Assembly: GCA_936450465.1 (NCBI GenBank)
Contig: OW388303.1
Span: 9,393,021-9,457,020 of the forward strand
Source: Gibbula magus
Lineage: Eukaryota > Mollusca > Gastropoda > Trochida > Trochidae
Length of the DNA: 64,000 bases
Direction: 5' to 3'
Below, one piece after another: positions 1 through 43,531 of the stretch. The notes under the pieces are model-generated. The model ran no database searches. It was not told the origin of the DNA and saw only the letters and a program-made list of their open reading frames with translations. Positions within the stretch are counted from its first letter, which is position 1; each line of letters starts with the position of its first letter. The position numbers and the translations under genes are program-made.

Positions 1-900
1 GGCTGAGGCTGGTGGAAGCCTCCAGTGACACATCCCTGCATGCATGTGCTGTCAGAGAGAACAGTCGGAGTCTGCAGTCGGAGTGATAGATAGAGCGTAT
101 TCCCTCTGTAGGACGTGATGGCAGCAACAGCCATATACCTGTCAACATCCATAGCCTCGGCGCTCGTCATGGCTCGCACTACAAACGTATCTCGGTGAAA
201 TATTGCTGTTTCTCATTCCAAACCTATCAGCGGACGATGAACTGACCAAATATTGTTGTTTTGGTTATTTGAGGAAAAACAAACATGTGGATAGTTTGAT
301 GGGTTTAGCGGCGGCGGATAATGGCGGTCAGGACAGTTGTCCATTAATTAGAGGAGGGAGAGGGAAGTTGGAAGGACGGGATGGGCGGTTGATAGTAGCC
401 AATGTGGAGAATGGGGAGACGGCATAAGACCGTATTCATATTGTAATCGACCAGAAGAATGTCTTAAGAACATCACAAAGAAGATATATCCCTCGTTGTC
501 TTGTCCGTATCGTTTGGCAATGAATGTTCTCAGGCAGGAACAACAGTAGTGTTGTAGCGTGGGGGAGTAAAAGTTGATAGGAACAAATTGACGGTTAGTC
601 AAGCGCCAACATGGATGGTCAACGTACTTAAAAACTCTTCAGCGAACAATCTTTAGACCGAAGACCAACAATACAGAACTAGCGGGGTGTTCCTGATCTT
701 GGTATCTTGACAGGAAAAGAAGGATTGGTAACGTGGAGATTATAGTTATGGTAATCATCTAATATCTAATATCTAATATGCGAATGGCGTGTTTAAAGTA
801 TTTAATGCCTTAAGAAATGATCCCATAACATAATGGTGTCTAGTTTTATTAGGAGAGAACTTCGTGTTATCATTGTAAATTTCAATTACTTTGAATCAAT
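1..900. other. Non-coding or undetermined left edge
   Basis: The first 220 bp are GC-richer and open on the minus strand to the window edge (73 codons), but the translation shows no recognisable domain. From 220 to 900 bp I see only short chance frames. Confidence 0.4.
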
Positions 901-907
901 GATGATG

Positions 908-932
908 TCCCCCGAAATTTTTTTCGGGAGAC
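908..932. repeat. Short hairpin at the head of the 170-bp array
   Basis: TCCCCCGAAA and TTTCGGGAGA flank a short T run and form a stem of about 9 pairs. It lies immediately before the ATTCCGTCATTCCG repeats and the tandem array, so it may mark the terminus of the repeat element. Confidence 0.6.
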
Positions 933-996
933 ATAATGTTTTCGCCTCCGTCCGTTATTCCGTCATTCCGTCATTCCGAAATGCTTTCATTTCCGG

Positions 997-1618
997 GCCA
1001 TATCTCAAAAACCGTTCAATATTTGTTCACAAAACTTGGTATGTGGTTAGACCTAGTGGTGGAGTGGTGCCTTTTGCTATTTTGGTTATTCTGAATTTAT
1101 TTTTTTCTGGTTTCCATGGAAACAATTTGAACTTAGTGCAAATTAGGGGTAGGGACCTTTTCCTGCCTCTATTTCAAAATCTATCTAGTATTTCTTTACG
1201 AAACTTGGTATGTGGTTAGACCTTGTGGTGGAGTGGTGCCTTTTGCTATTTTGGTTATTCTGAATTTTTTTTTTTCTGGTTTCCATGGAAACAATTTGAA
1301 CTTAGTGCATATTGAGGGTAGGGACCTTTTCCGGCCTCTATCTCCAAAACCGTTCAATATTTTTTCACCAAACTTGGTATTTGCTTAGACCTAGTGATAG
1401 AGTGGTGCCTTTTGATACTTTGGCTATTCTGATATTTTTTTTATTTTTACTGGTTTCCATGGCAACAATTTCAACTTAGTGCATATTGGGGGTAGGGACC
1501 TTTTCCGGCCTCTATCTCCAAAACCGTTCAATATTTTTTTCACCAAATCTTGGTATTTGCTTAAACCTAGTGATAGAGTGGTGCCTTTTGCTACTTTGGC
1601 TATTCTATTGTATTTCTC
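997..1618. repeat. Tandem array of ~170-bp units, about 3.7 copies
   Basis: Units start near 997, 1164, 1334 and 1508. The shared cores are AAAACCGTTCAATATTT, CAAACTTGGTAT, GAGTGGTGCCTTTTG and GGTTTCCATGG. The open frame across the first copies is a by-product of the repeat and not a gene. Confidence 0.9.
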
Positions 1619-2189
1619 GTTATTAATGCAGTATTGAACTTAGTGCTAAGCATAAGTGAAAAATAAGGGTAATATGACTAGGTTGGATTGAAAGTTGGAG
1701 CGGGGGACATCACAGTGCATCACATGCACATATTTCTAGTTAATTGTGTATTTGGGTGATAACCCGCAAGTTGTTGAGAGCATATGAACATTATGCCATT
1801 TGGTATGAAACCATGATATACATGTGCTTAAACTTTGGAACATTATAACGGGACATTTTATGCATGCTGTAATACTAAAATGACGTCAGAAGTATTTAAT
1901 AAATGCACAGTCGCAATATAATCCTATAGCCTGATGTTATATTGCAAGGTTAAACATGATTGTTCGGTGTATACGATGTTGGTTCTGAAAATGCTGGTAA
2001 TTGGTGCATGACGTCGATGTCGTTGGTTCGAATTCTGCAAGGAACTTTTGTTTCTTTGGTAACCATCATTTTGTAGCCAAGATGTTTCAGTATACTTTTT
2101 TGCAGAAGCCGAGTCGTAAAGAACTGTGCAGTGAAGTATGTACGTTTAGTACATCAATTTGTTCAAAGTTCCAATCTTGCAATGTTTTT

Positions 2190-3164
2190 ATGCCCTCGAA
2201 TCGGAGATTCCGGGGGTATATTGTTTTTCACCTGTCCGTCCGTCTGTGTGTTTGTCCACAAAAACTTTAACCTTGGCCATAACTTTGGATTGCTCAGAGC
2301 TAGGGCTTTCATACTTGGCATGTGCATACCTTGTGATGAGACCTTTCAGATGAGGTCATCATATTTGACCTTGTGACCTTGACCTTGCCACAATTGACAT
2401 TTTCAGAAAACTTTAACCTTGGCCATAACTTTTGATTGCTCTGAGCTAGGGCTGTCATACTTGGCACGTGTATACCTTCTGATGAGACCTTTCAGATGAG
2501 GTCATCATATTTGACCTTGACCTTGCCACAATGAACATTTTCAGAAAACCTTGGCCATAACTTTTGATTGTTAAGAGTTACGGCTTTCATACTTGGCATG
2601 TGCATACCTTGTGATGAGACCTTCAGATGAGGTTATCATATTTGACCATGTGACCTTGACCTTGACCTTGCCGCAGTGGACATCTTCAGTAAACTTTAAC
2701 CTTGGCCATAACTTTAGATTGCTACGAGCTACGGCTTTCATACTTGGCGTGTGCATACCTTGTGACGAGACCTTTCAGATGAGGTCATCATATTTGACCT
2801 TGTGACCTTGACCTTGCCGCAGTGGACACTATTTAGAAAACGTTAACCTTGGCCATAACTTTGGATTGCTCAGAGCTACGGCTTTCATACTTGGAATGTG
2901 CATGCCTAATGATGAGACCTTCAGATGAGGTCATCATATTTGACTTTGTGACCTTGACCTTGCCGCAGTGGACAATATTTAGTAAACGTTAACCTTGGCC
3001 ATAACTTTGGATTGCTCAGAGCTACGGCTTTCATACTTAGCATGTGCATACCTAATGATGAGACCTTCCAGATGAGGTCATCATATTTTACCTTGACCTT
3101 GCCGCAGTGGACAGTATTCAGAATACTTTAACCTTGGCCATAACTTTAGTATATCCGAGGGCAT
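2190..3164. mobile_element. MITE-like element with a ~146-bp tandem core
   Basis: ATGCCCTCG at 2190-2198 and its reverse complement CGAGGGCAT at 3156-3164 bound the block. The left end continues with CCGGGGGTATATTG and CCTGTCCGTCCGTC. Inside are about six units with cores CTTTAACCTTGGCCATAAC, CTTTCATACTTGG, GATGAGGTCATCATATTTGACC and TGACCTTGACCTTGCC. Starts are near 2265, 2411, 2543, 2694, 2841 and 2987, with a partial unit at 3126. Elements with short inverted ends and a tandem satellite-like core are known from bivalves (for example the pearl family). Assignment to that family is inference. Confidence 0.75.
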
Positions 3165-3210
3165 CCGTGTTTAACAAACACATCTTGTTTTTTAATATTT
3201 TAATGTAGAA

Positions 3211-3475
3211 GGTGGGTGAGTTGTATTTTAACGCCGCTTTCAAGAGTATTACGGCAGGGAGAAAGCCCGCAACGCCATGTGGCTATGTATTGCAGTGAAA
3301 CTAGCGAACCATGGGTGGTTCTACACTGAAATTCAGTGTAGCATTGCACCCAAACCTTACTGCGTGTAGAACAGTTCTCTACTGCAGACAAAGTTGCTGT
3401 GCCCTTGGCGGGATTCGAACCCCAGACCTCTTCATCGGAAGCCGAACGCGCTAACCACTGCGCTATCCCGCCCCC
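3211..3475 (-). mobile_element. tRNA-derived SINE
   Basis: On the minus strand the head has a pol III A-box-like GATAGCGCAGTGGTTAGCGCG and a B box GGTTCGAATCC (about 3475-3400). The body runs to a tail which on the plus strand reads GGTGGGTGAGTTGTATTTTAACGCCGC. The T stem and anticodon arm do not fold as a normal tRNA, so this is a SINE and not a functional tRNA gene. The tail resembles SINE tails I associate with molluscan genomes. Confidence 0.7.
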
Positions 3476-3575
3476 TTGAATGAAGAAAGGACCCGTAGTA
3501 AACCCTAATGTCCCTTATGAATTGCAAGACTGATTGGACTCTTTACTTGATGCATATATTCCAAAATGAAAGTGT

Positions 3576-4010
3576 TTGGCAGAAGTGCAAGGTATCCAAC
3601 AATGGATGTATACTGCCTGTATGTATAATTTGAACAATATGAGGAGGTATTACGAGTTGGAACCTTTACTTCACATGTATCCCGTTTACTGGCATTATTG
3701 GAGGGAGAAAGCCTGCAAACATCTGAGGCAATCGAATGAGGTTATAGATATATTCACAAACCATTCCTTCACTAAACCTTACTTCTGTAGAACCGATTTC
3801 TACTTTCAAGATGAAATTTACTCTGCATGTGTTGCAGGAAGAAAGCAACCCATTTCTGTGTTGGAGTGGGTAGATGATACAGTTAGCCAACTCTTGTTGG
3901 CTATGCACAAGTCACAATACAGCATTGTACCAAATGTTACAACATGTAGAACACTGTTCTGCTGCAAAAGTGATCACATCTCATTATGGACAACAAAAGA
4001 ACATTTGTAA
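3576..4010. repeat. Diverged repeat related to the neighbouring SINE body; not a gene
   Basis: A 144-codon plus-strand frame lies here. Its DNA echoes the SINE body: GGAGGGAGAAAGCCTGCAA at about 3700 versus GCAGGGAGAAAGCCCGCAA at about 3254, and TGTAGAACACTGTTCTGCTGCA versus TGTAGAACAGTTCTCTACTGCA. No protein domain is recognisable. The frame probably persists by chance in a repeat. Confidence 0.5.
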
Positions 4011-4964
4011 TCTACTGCTTGAGTTTTATTCATTCTAATTTACAACAATTGTACAAATATAATACAACTGACAGTGTACACTTGTGGAGAGATGGGCAAC
4101 TAATGATGAATTAATGATTAATTAATTATTCAAATTTTAATAAAAAATTTATCTTAAGATTAATTATACTATTGAATTCTTCATCAGTTTTCTTTTTTCC
4201 TAAAACTCAAAATCAATTGTGAGAACAATCTGTGATTAAATTTTATAATTACGAAACTTACATTTAATTATTAAATTAGATATACAGTAATCATTTTAGT
4301 TCAATTTTACAATGGCTCTATATGATGTGTGTCTTTGTGAGAAAATACTGGGCCAAATACATGAAGTTATGAATGAAGAAATGAAGAGTAACAGTAATGA
4401 TGCCATCAACACAAAATACACAACAAAAGTTCACCGAAGGAATCAGAAAAAATTTGGACTTACAAACCGCTGACTTCAGAAGTTTTTCAAACCCCTAAGA
4501 ATTAAATAACCTTAGAACAAAACCAAGCACTGATAAGCTGAATTATGCCTTTCAATGATTTAGGATTAAATTAAAGTAAAATGGCAAAACCTCTGCCAAG
4601 CCTAACTTAAATGCAGATTTCTCAAACAACACTTGTTCCTTACAGCAAACAAGAATACTAGATTATACACAGGAATTTAAAGTTACAGTTGTTTACATTT
4701 CCAAGTACTAATTTACAATGGTTAAATAATTGGCTAAATGACTTTCAAAAACAATGCTCTTACTTTACAATTTTTCCATCTTCTTCAAAACTTTTATTTT
4801 GCAACACACCAAATCCTTATTAGTAAACCACTGGACCCTTTTGCAGCAGACATGTCATTCACTAATAGAGTACCAACATTAGTTCAAAAGGTTTGCTTCC
4901 AGTAGTACAAGCACCTGTTGAGCAATTTCCATATAGCCAAGTGTGCTGCGAGTTAGGTTTATAT

Positions 4965-5065
4965 CAGTGTATGAAATAAGACTTAACCCATAGCCTACCT
5001 ATATACCGTTACTCTGGACTTGGCAACATTGAGGCTTTTGCTCTCTTAGCTTATTTCATACACTG
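4965..5065. mobile_element. Fold-back MITE, copy 1, with CAGTGTATGAAATAAG ends
   Basis: CAGTGTATGAAATAAG (4965-4980) and its exact reverse complement (5050-5065) bound a 101-bp element. TTATAT is repeated directly outside both ends, consistent with a target-site duplication. No coding capacity. Confidence 0.85.
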
Positions 5066-7575
5066 TTATATCATTCTATTGGACAAGTGTGGTTTGAGAA
5101 ATCGCAAAGATCACCATACTGATGGCGGACTGCACCATCAAGCCCTAGCATGTTCACTTCACTTGGTAACCGAGAGTTAACGTGAGGAATTCCTGAGGAG
5201 CACAACAGAACTAGAACCGGCAGAATTATTCTAAATGCTAAGACTTGCAAATACATGTGAAATGCAAACTGGTGTAGAAAAATCATGTCATGAGCAAAAC
5301 AGCAAAACACTGATGGACATTTTTGACAATGGGCCCGCCTTCTGGAATCACTCTTAGCACTAAAATGGTCCTAAGTCTGTGTTAACACTTCACCTGCAGA
5401 TTAGTGATAAACCATTCTTGTGTGGCTGACCCTTACGTATTGTAAGCGAGAATAACACAACATTGGCAGGTGAAACCTTAACCAAGACACAATATCTTAG
5501 TGCTACGAGTTTTAAAGATCTAGGGCATGGTCTGTACTTGTGATGTAACAGTTGTCTCTGGGACATACACCGCTCTGTCTCCATTATCCACTGTCTAATC
5601 TAACCACCCTCTTCCTGCTGGACAACTATAAGGCTCTCAATGCTTGCAGCAGGCTGAAGGTTAAAGATTTGACTCCGGTTCCTGATGATAATCACTCCAT
5701 ATACAATTCATATTCATTTAGTTGTCAAATATTCACATCAACAGAAAGCAGCAATATGTTGCAAAGAGGAAAATGGAAACAGCACACAAACTTAGAGCTC
5801 AAGAGTCAAACCGGACCCCTTTATGATTGATTCAAACCAAGCTTGTGGCCCCATTCGATGTATAATACTTTTGCGTATTAGTCTCTTACACTTTCTTTCT
5901 CCACATATACAAATGTTTGATACAACATAACTTAATGCCACATTTCTGTCTTCCTGCCTAACAAGAGCATTACCACATCTCCCAAATCTTGTGGTATAAT
6001 GAGGGGGTACCTGACATCTCCCAATTCTGTGGTATAATGAAGCCTACCTTTTCTTTGAAGCATGGTCACTTCACTTTAACAAATGCATGGTAAGCTGTAG
6101 TCTGAAATCTGATTTTGGCTGAGACAGTGTATAAAACAGAATGTACAATTTGGGTTATAATGCGAATCCCTTAAATAATCAGTGACCCCGCAATAATGAA
6201 ACAATCAGACACATGATCTAAGAAAACGGGAGACTTTGAGTGGCTCGAATTAAATCTGATTGTCTGATATGTTCAACTCAATGTAGAATACTCGTCAAGA
6301 AATTTGTTACATACACAAATATTCACTTTCACAATGTTAATTCAAAAATACAATTGAAAGGCAAAGCAAAAATGCTGTGATTATAGAAATAACTAAAAAT
6401 AATTTAAAAGATGAAATTTACGCGATCGATGAAATATTTTCCAGTATTATATTGCAAAACAAAAAGATAACCATGATTTTTTTTTTACCACGGTACAGTT
6501 GAACACATTGGTGAATCAGAGCACTATTTGTCATGATTTGCTTGTTTAATTTCATGTAAAATATTGTTCCATAAATGCAGTCACAAGCAAATAAACAAAG
6601 TTTTAAAACTGGTTCGATGTATAACAATAACAATCTACCTCTGGCAGTGGATTCAACAACATTATAAAAAAGCATTTCCGTGTTGATTTATGCATAGAGA
6701 CAAACAATGTATCCCAAAATTCTTGAATAAACTGAAAATGGTTTAATGGCAGTGGTCCAAATAAATGCAGTTGGCAAGAGATTCATTGACATAAAAACAT
6801 TGGAATTTAAAAATTTACACTATAAAAAAAAACATTACAAAAAAAACCTATGAATCATTTACATGTTTACACAAGTTATCATCATGACTGTTTAGTCTTA
6901 AACGGATTTAAAATGATTTTACAGATAATTTAACCTTATACTGTGGAAGACATTATCATGGTATAGAAAAACACAATCTAGCTTTATGGTTTCGTTGGCA
7001 CGCGATTTATGGAAGCTCACAAAGGCAATATTACAATATTTGTCCAAAGAGTTGGCGTCCTAGACCATGTTTTAAAAAATATACATTCTCTAACTCTGGA
7101 CTCAATATAATAACATAAATTCTTCTCATAAAATTCAACTCAACAATATATATCTTGAGCAGTCTAACATGTATGGCTGTAACAGACTCTGAAATTTGAC
7201 TGAGCTCAGGGCCGACCCATTTCATTTGAGGGGTTCCACGCCCCCTGACAACCCTGAGTCACAAAGTGACCTTGTCCAGCACTGGGTCAGGGCCGATTCA
7301 TTAAATGTTTAAGGGGCTCAAAAGCCTCCTCCGTCCCCCCAGTCACAAAGTAACATTGTCCAGCAAGCACATTGCAAGGTTTAGTCCCAAGTTTCTTTGA
7401 CCTTGATCCAAAGGCAAACGCAGTCTACTTAATGGAGGAGAATTCATGGCAACTTCCATTCAATTTTAGTCCTTTTTGTCAATCAACGAGGTACACATAC
7501 ACGTTCCATAATTCCAGTGAATTCTCCAAGTGTTGTTGGATCAGCAGCTCACGCAATCGTTCAAATAAAGAATAA

Positions 7576-7692
7576 GTGTCATGTCACGTTCCCAACACTG
7601 GATCAAGAAATAGTGTCACGTCACGTTCCCAACACTGGATCAAGAAATAGTGTCACGTCACGTTCCCAACACTGGATCAAGAAATAGTGTCA
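7576..7692. repeat. 37-bp minisatellite, three copies
   Basis: Three nearly identical 37-bp units start at 7576, 7613 and 7650, followed by the start of a fourth. Each contains GTCACGTTCCCAACACTGG. Copy identity is almost complete, which suggests recent expansion. It lies in the probable FGFR 3' UTR. Confidence 0.95.
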
Positions 7693-7917
7693 AAACTCCC
7701 AGGTTATAGCACTCAAAAGTCTCTCAATGGCCGGATTATCACTGTAGATCCCAACAGCAGCTAGTGCTGTGGTTGCCCTACATAAAGATGGTCTGTATAT
7801 ATACATGCACGTATGTCTGAACACTGGCAGCACCACCAACACTTAAGACCAACTCCTCAACATAGTTACTTGGCACTTTCAACACCTTGCTGCGGTCCCA
7901 CAACCACTGGATGAATC

Positions 7918-8066
7918 AGTCACATGACTGATCACATGACCAATGATTGCATGGTAGTCACGTGACTGATCACATGACCGATGATTGCATGGCAGTCACA
8001 TGACTGATCACATGACCGATGATTGCATGGTAGTCACGTGACTGATCACATGTCCGATGATTGCAG
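7918..8066. repeat. 38-bp minisatellite built of TCACRTGA palindromes, four copies
   Basis: Units start at 7918, 7956, 7994 and 8032. Each carries GTCACATGAC or GTCACGTGAC plus GATCACATGACC or a close variant. Further single GTCACATGA/GATCACATGA motifs continue to about 8180. The array sits in the FGFR 3' UTR just after the stop codon. Confidence 0.95.
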
Positions 8067-8189
8067 ATCACACAACTGTTAACAATAATCTAGTGTCCGA
8101 TGATCACTTGACCGTCATGTCTTCACTCGCTGCATGTCTGCCAGTTTGATCACATGACTGTTGCTGGTCACATGACAGTCTGATGCCTG

Positions 8190-39585
<31,396 letters not shown>

Positions 39586-39713
39586 GGTATATCACAAATA
39601 TCTGCTACCACATCCTCAGTCCGTATCCAATACAGGAATATCAGCCACTGCTATAACATCCTTACTGCTTGCTGCCACATCCGTGCTCTTCTTTAATTCT
39701 CTGATTCTTTAAT
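39586..39713 (-). other. FGFR: FGFR 5' UTR portion with two short uORFs
   Basis: A good acceptor (TTTTGTTTCCAG) lies just upstream of 39713, so the signal-peptide exon likely begins there with 128 nt of leader. Two upstream ATGs precede the main start. One opens a nine-residue uORF (39651-39680), the other a two-residue uORF (39605-39613). Both stop before the main ATG and could lower its translation. Confidence 0.55.
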
Positions 39714-42700
39714 CTGGAAACAAAAGAAATAGCTATGAATTGTCATAACTATGCTCAAAGAAAGTTAAGAAACTATCCAATATAATTTAAGTACTATATT
39801 CATAATATGAACTATGCAGTAATTCAATATTGAAAATATATTATTTAAAACATTTCAACAGTGAGGCCTGGATCTTTGACATGAGGTTCATGTTATCTTT
39901 ACACAGGTAAACTTTCCAACAGGTTCCAACATTCCAACACCCCAAAGTAAAAATCATCTTTCCATATCATATTTATGAAGTATTGCTCATCCTTAAGCTT
40001 TCTCTACCCTCTGAACTTATAAATCATAAAGTTAAAATCATCATAAGTTTACACATAATTAACTTCCAGTTACCCCTGAACTGTCCCCCAAAGATTAAAT
40101 CAGTTTCACCCTTGAAGTCTACTGACAAAGCAGCTCTACAAATCATCTCTGCCCCCAGACTGAACTGTCCTGTATGATTCATATCAGTTTTCACCCTTGA
40201 TTCTCAAAATTACCATATAAATCTTCGAGTTAAAATCATCTTTACTACTGTCTTGGTAGATTTATATCAGTTTTCACCTTTGAAGCTTAACACTGCTTTC
40301 CTCGCTTCTAAATCAAAGTTAACCGTCTCCCACCCTCCCAAGTTGTGACACCAAGTTCATCTGAAGTGTTATCATAGATTTACATCATTGCTGCTGAGCA
40401 GTGCCTCCCAAACTTCTCAGCCAGTTTCCTCAGCCTCTAACCTCCAAGACACATCTAAAATCATCTCTACCCTGAACTGTCCTCCAAGATTCAAATGACT
40501 TTCCACCCTCAGCGGCCAACTCTCACCACTGGACCTCCCAGCATCTTGCCATGTAGAAGAATGAGGTCTCCAATTAACCCTGGTAATCCCAGCCCCCTGG
40601 ATAAGCTCATTAACCCCTGCTAGGTGGCAGGGGGAGATCGGCAGCACTTTGTGGGGGTGCCAGACCACTGGAGACGACCCCTGCCACAGTGTCTCACCCT
40701 GTCCATCCCTCGACCAGGGTCCAGATAATAATTGTGAAATGTAAGAAAATTAAATGAATTGATGAAAGTATATAGTTTTAACATTCGGCCAGATCAGCTT
40801 GTGGATGCTAGAGAGCTAGACGACCCCCATGCTTCAGTAGTTCTCGAAGCCCATCCCTGTAAACGTCCTTTTAATGCTTGATAAATCTTAAAATCATCCT
40901 CTAGTTGTGCAACATCCAACAGATGTCAAACAAATTTGCATAAATATCACACTTGGAAGTCACCCTTGTGTGATGTCAGTTAAACCCGAGCTCCCAATGG
41001 AATATCTGCATATATTACACCTGCCTTCCATTTACATTCATAACTCTATAATATTCACAAAAGGGGAATATAATTGATATGGAATTTTAATACATAGTTT
41101 TAAGAATGTGATGGGAATTCATTGTTTCAACTGGTTATGTTGTGAAAATATTTGCAGTTTATTTTTGTATATTTGCATTCATATTTAGTATTAGACAACA
41201 CTGGGGTTAAGAGTGGACATATAATCATGCAAGTAAAATTGGTTTTAAAATCCCCCATGCAAATTGACTTCACATTATTCTGCTACTTGTAAGTGTAGTG
41301 ATCAAAACATAGATATAACTATCACCAATATCGATTTGATGTCATCAATACAAAAAAAAACAAGGCATTAAGATTGGTGTGGAAATTACAAATTACATCC
41401 AAAATGAGACATTTCAGTAAAACAAGAAATGCCATCTAACTAACACAACTTCTATTCATAACAAATGTATATATCTAATTTCAAACTTAAAAATTATAAA
41501 CAATCTTATATTCAGGCTAACTCTCATTTTAAAAGAAAAAGAAAGCTTGGTGCTGGATAAGACAAAGACTACGAAGATTAGATGTTTCATTGGAACAAGT
41601 AGGGAAGCTTGCCATCTCCCTGTCACCTAATTGCCTGCTTGTGTGTCTCCTGGCTTGGGGCTAACGAGAACCATGCACTCATAATTACACAATAATTAGT
41701 CGGTGCATGAGTAATTACCCACGTATTTACCCAGGGTCCCAGTGGTGTTTGTCCCCATGTCAAGGAGCCAATAACTCAATTAATTTCCTGCTTTCTCAAA
41801 TTGCTAAAAGATTTCCACAATTTTCTGCAAGTTATCACAATGTTGTTAAGTTATTGCGTAATGAAATTAGGTTATACTGATATCGGGTGTCCTTGAAATA
41901 AGCTCACGTATATGACAGTAATTACTTTTCGTAATTTGTTTAGTTGATGGTAATCTTTTAACAAATGTCCTTTTGTTCGTTTAAGATAATATTTCCTCAC
42001 ATTCCTTCAATGATAACTTACATCAATCTACAATAAGCCTAAAAAGATGTCTGCCCAAAAGTAAACTTTCATGGCAAAATGAAACGAAAAAATTTAACAA
42101 CCTGGACCAAAGTAGCGAGGTTACTAGTAATTGATCAGGCTTGATTTCATACACTGACAAATTTCTAGTCTATCTTGCAATTTAAGGTAAAGAATCTTCA
42201 AAGACCTTCGGTACTTTAAAATATCGTCACACTCAAAATTCTTTCAGGTGTCCGGTTTCCAGTGTACAGAAAAGACAGGCGGATCGCTCTGATCCTCTAA
42301 TCCATACAAAAAAATATCATCTTGATCCTAAAGCCCTTAAATACCTGACCGCCAGGTTGCTTCTCCCACATCCCTCTCTAAGCCCACCCATTGGCTACTA
42401 ATGACCCCCGTCCCCTACCACTGACCCCTGCTGTGACCTTGACCTCAATTCATACCATGTGACCAGAGCCTCAGATGAAAGGGCTATGATCTCTGGGTAT
42501 TTCCTGCTTGGGGTGTAATAAGCTTCATAACACACCTTTGATGTTAACAGTTGATTGTTCCAATGTTCAAATTAGTTTTTGAACTTTTAATTTTAGTCCT
42601 AAAGTGACAATTATTTGAAAAATATCAGATATGGTATGATTAATGAGTGAACATCAAATTGAGCTTGTTTATGCCTTGAAAGTTCAAGTGTTCATCATTT

Positions 42701-43483
42701 TTTTCAGTTCAGATTTCCATCCTAAGGTGACAATTATTTTCAAAATATCAGACATGGTATAAAAAAATGTGTAGCAAATTAAGTTTCTGATGCTTGAGTT
42801 CAAATCGAAATGACTCAGGTGACAAATTTGAAGGGGTATCAGTTGAATCGCAGATTTGAAATTAGCCTGTCTCCATTAATTTCCTCAACACATTCAAAGC
42901 GAACTGAGAGAAGGTATCTATCTCAAATATATCAACTTGTTTACTCAACTAAAGCAATAACCATCCCTAAAGGAGACGAAGGCAAACTTTGCTTAACAGT
43001 TACCAGCTTTCAACGAAAAGATATTTCACAGTTGACTTAACTTCCCTCTACGACCCAGTTCTCTTGCAAAAACTTTAAATTTCATTTGAAGGCAACCCTC
43101 CTAAATGTGGAAGCAATTAAATATGTCCGTCAGCCTCCCCTGAACGCCATGCCAGTTTTGTTAACAAGAAACTGAACCTGATATTCTTCTAAAATGGACA
43201 ATAATAAAGCAATATTGCTAAAACCTGTGTCAACAACATTCTGTTTGGAGAAATTGACAAGTGTTATAGCATCACATTAACATTACCCTTGTCATGAAAC
43301 ATCAACAAATGTGGCCATATGATCTCTTCCCTTGGTCAAAGGTAGCTGCCTTCTGATCTCGTAATGCAAGTGAATTTTGATGTCAATTTATAAATTATTG
43401 TAAAAAAGTCCAATACTTCATAATAAACATGCATAATTAGTTCACTGGAGAAATCAGGGAGGGAAATTTAACAACATTTCCTT

Positions 43484-43531
43484 TCGAGTGAGTGAGTGAG
43501 TTATTGTATAACGCAGCCATTAGCGGCGACC
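43484..43531 (-). mobile_element. Truncated SINE tail
   Basis: CGAGTGAGTGAGTGAGTT followed by ATTGTATAACGC and CCATTAGCGGCG matches the tail end of the SINE family also seen at 3211. The tRNA-like head is absent. Confidence 0.5.

Larger units (their letters stand above)
6742..8189 (-). other. FGFR: FGFR 3' UTR, minimum likely extent
   Basis: The sequence after the stop codon has no further coding signal. Minus-strand poly(A) hexamers are ATTAAA at 6742-6747 and 6545-6550, and AATAAA at 4793-4798 and 4025-4030. The transcript end cannot be decided among them, so the UTR could be about 1.5 to 4.2 kb. Two minisatellites lie within the first 650 nt. Confidence 0.4.

Noticed and set aside
1..216. 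Minus-strand open frame at the window edge with a DVDRYMAV string resembling the GPCR DRY motif
   Set aside because: The surrounding residues include charged Asp and Glu where transmembrane helix 3 should be hydrophobic, and no helices follow. Probably a coincidental frame in GC-richer DNA.
833..1219. 128-codon plus-strand frame
   Set aside because: It is generated by the 170-bp tandem array; the translation repeats with the array and has no domain.
3400..3475. Possible functional tRNA gene on the minus strand
   Set aside because: A and B boxes are present, but the anticodon and T stems do not pair properly and a SINE body and tail follow.
3576..4010. 144-codon plus-strand frame
   Set aside because: Its DNA is a diverged relative of the adjacent SINE body; no conserved domain or splice context.
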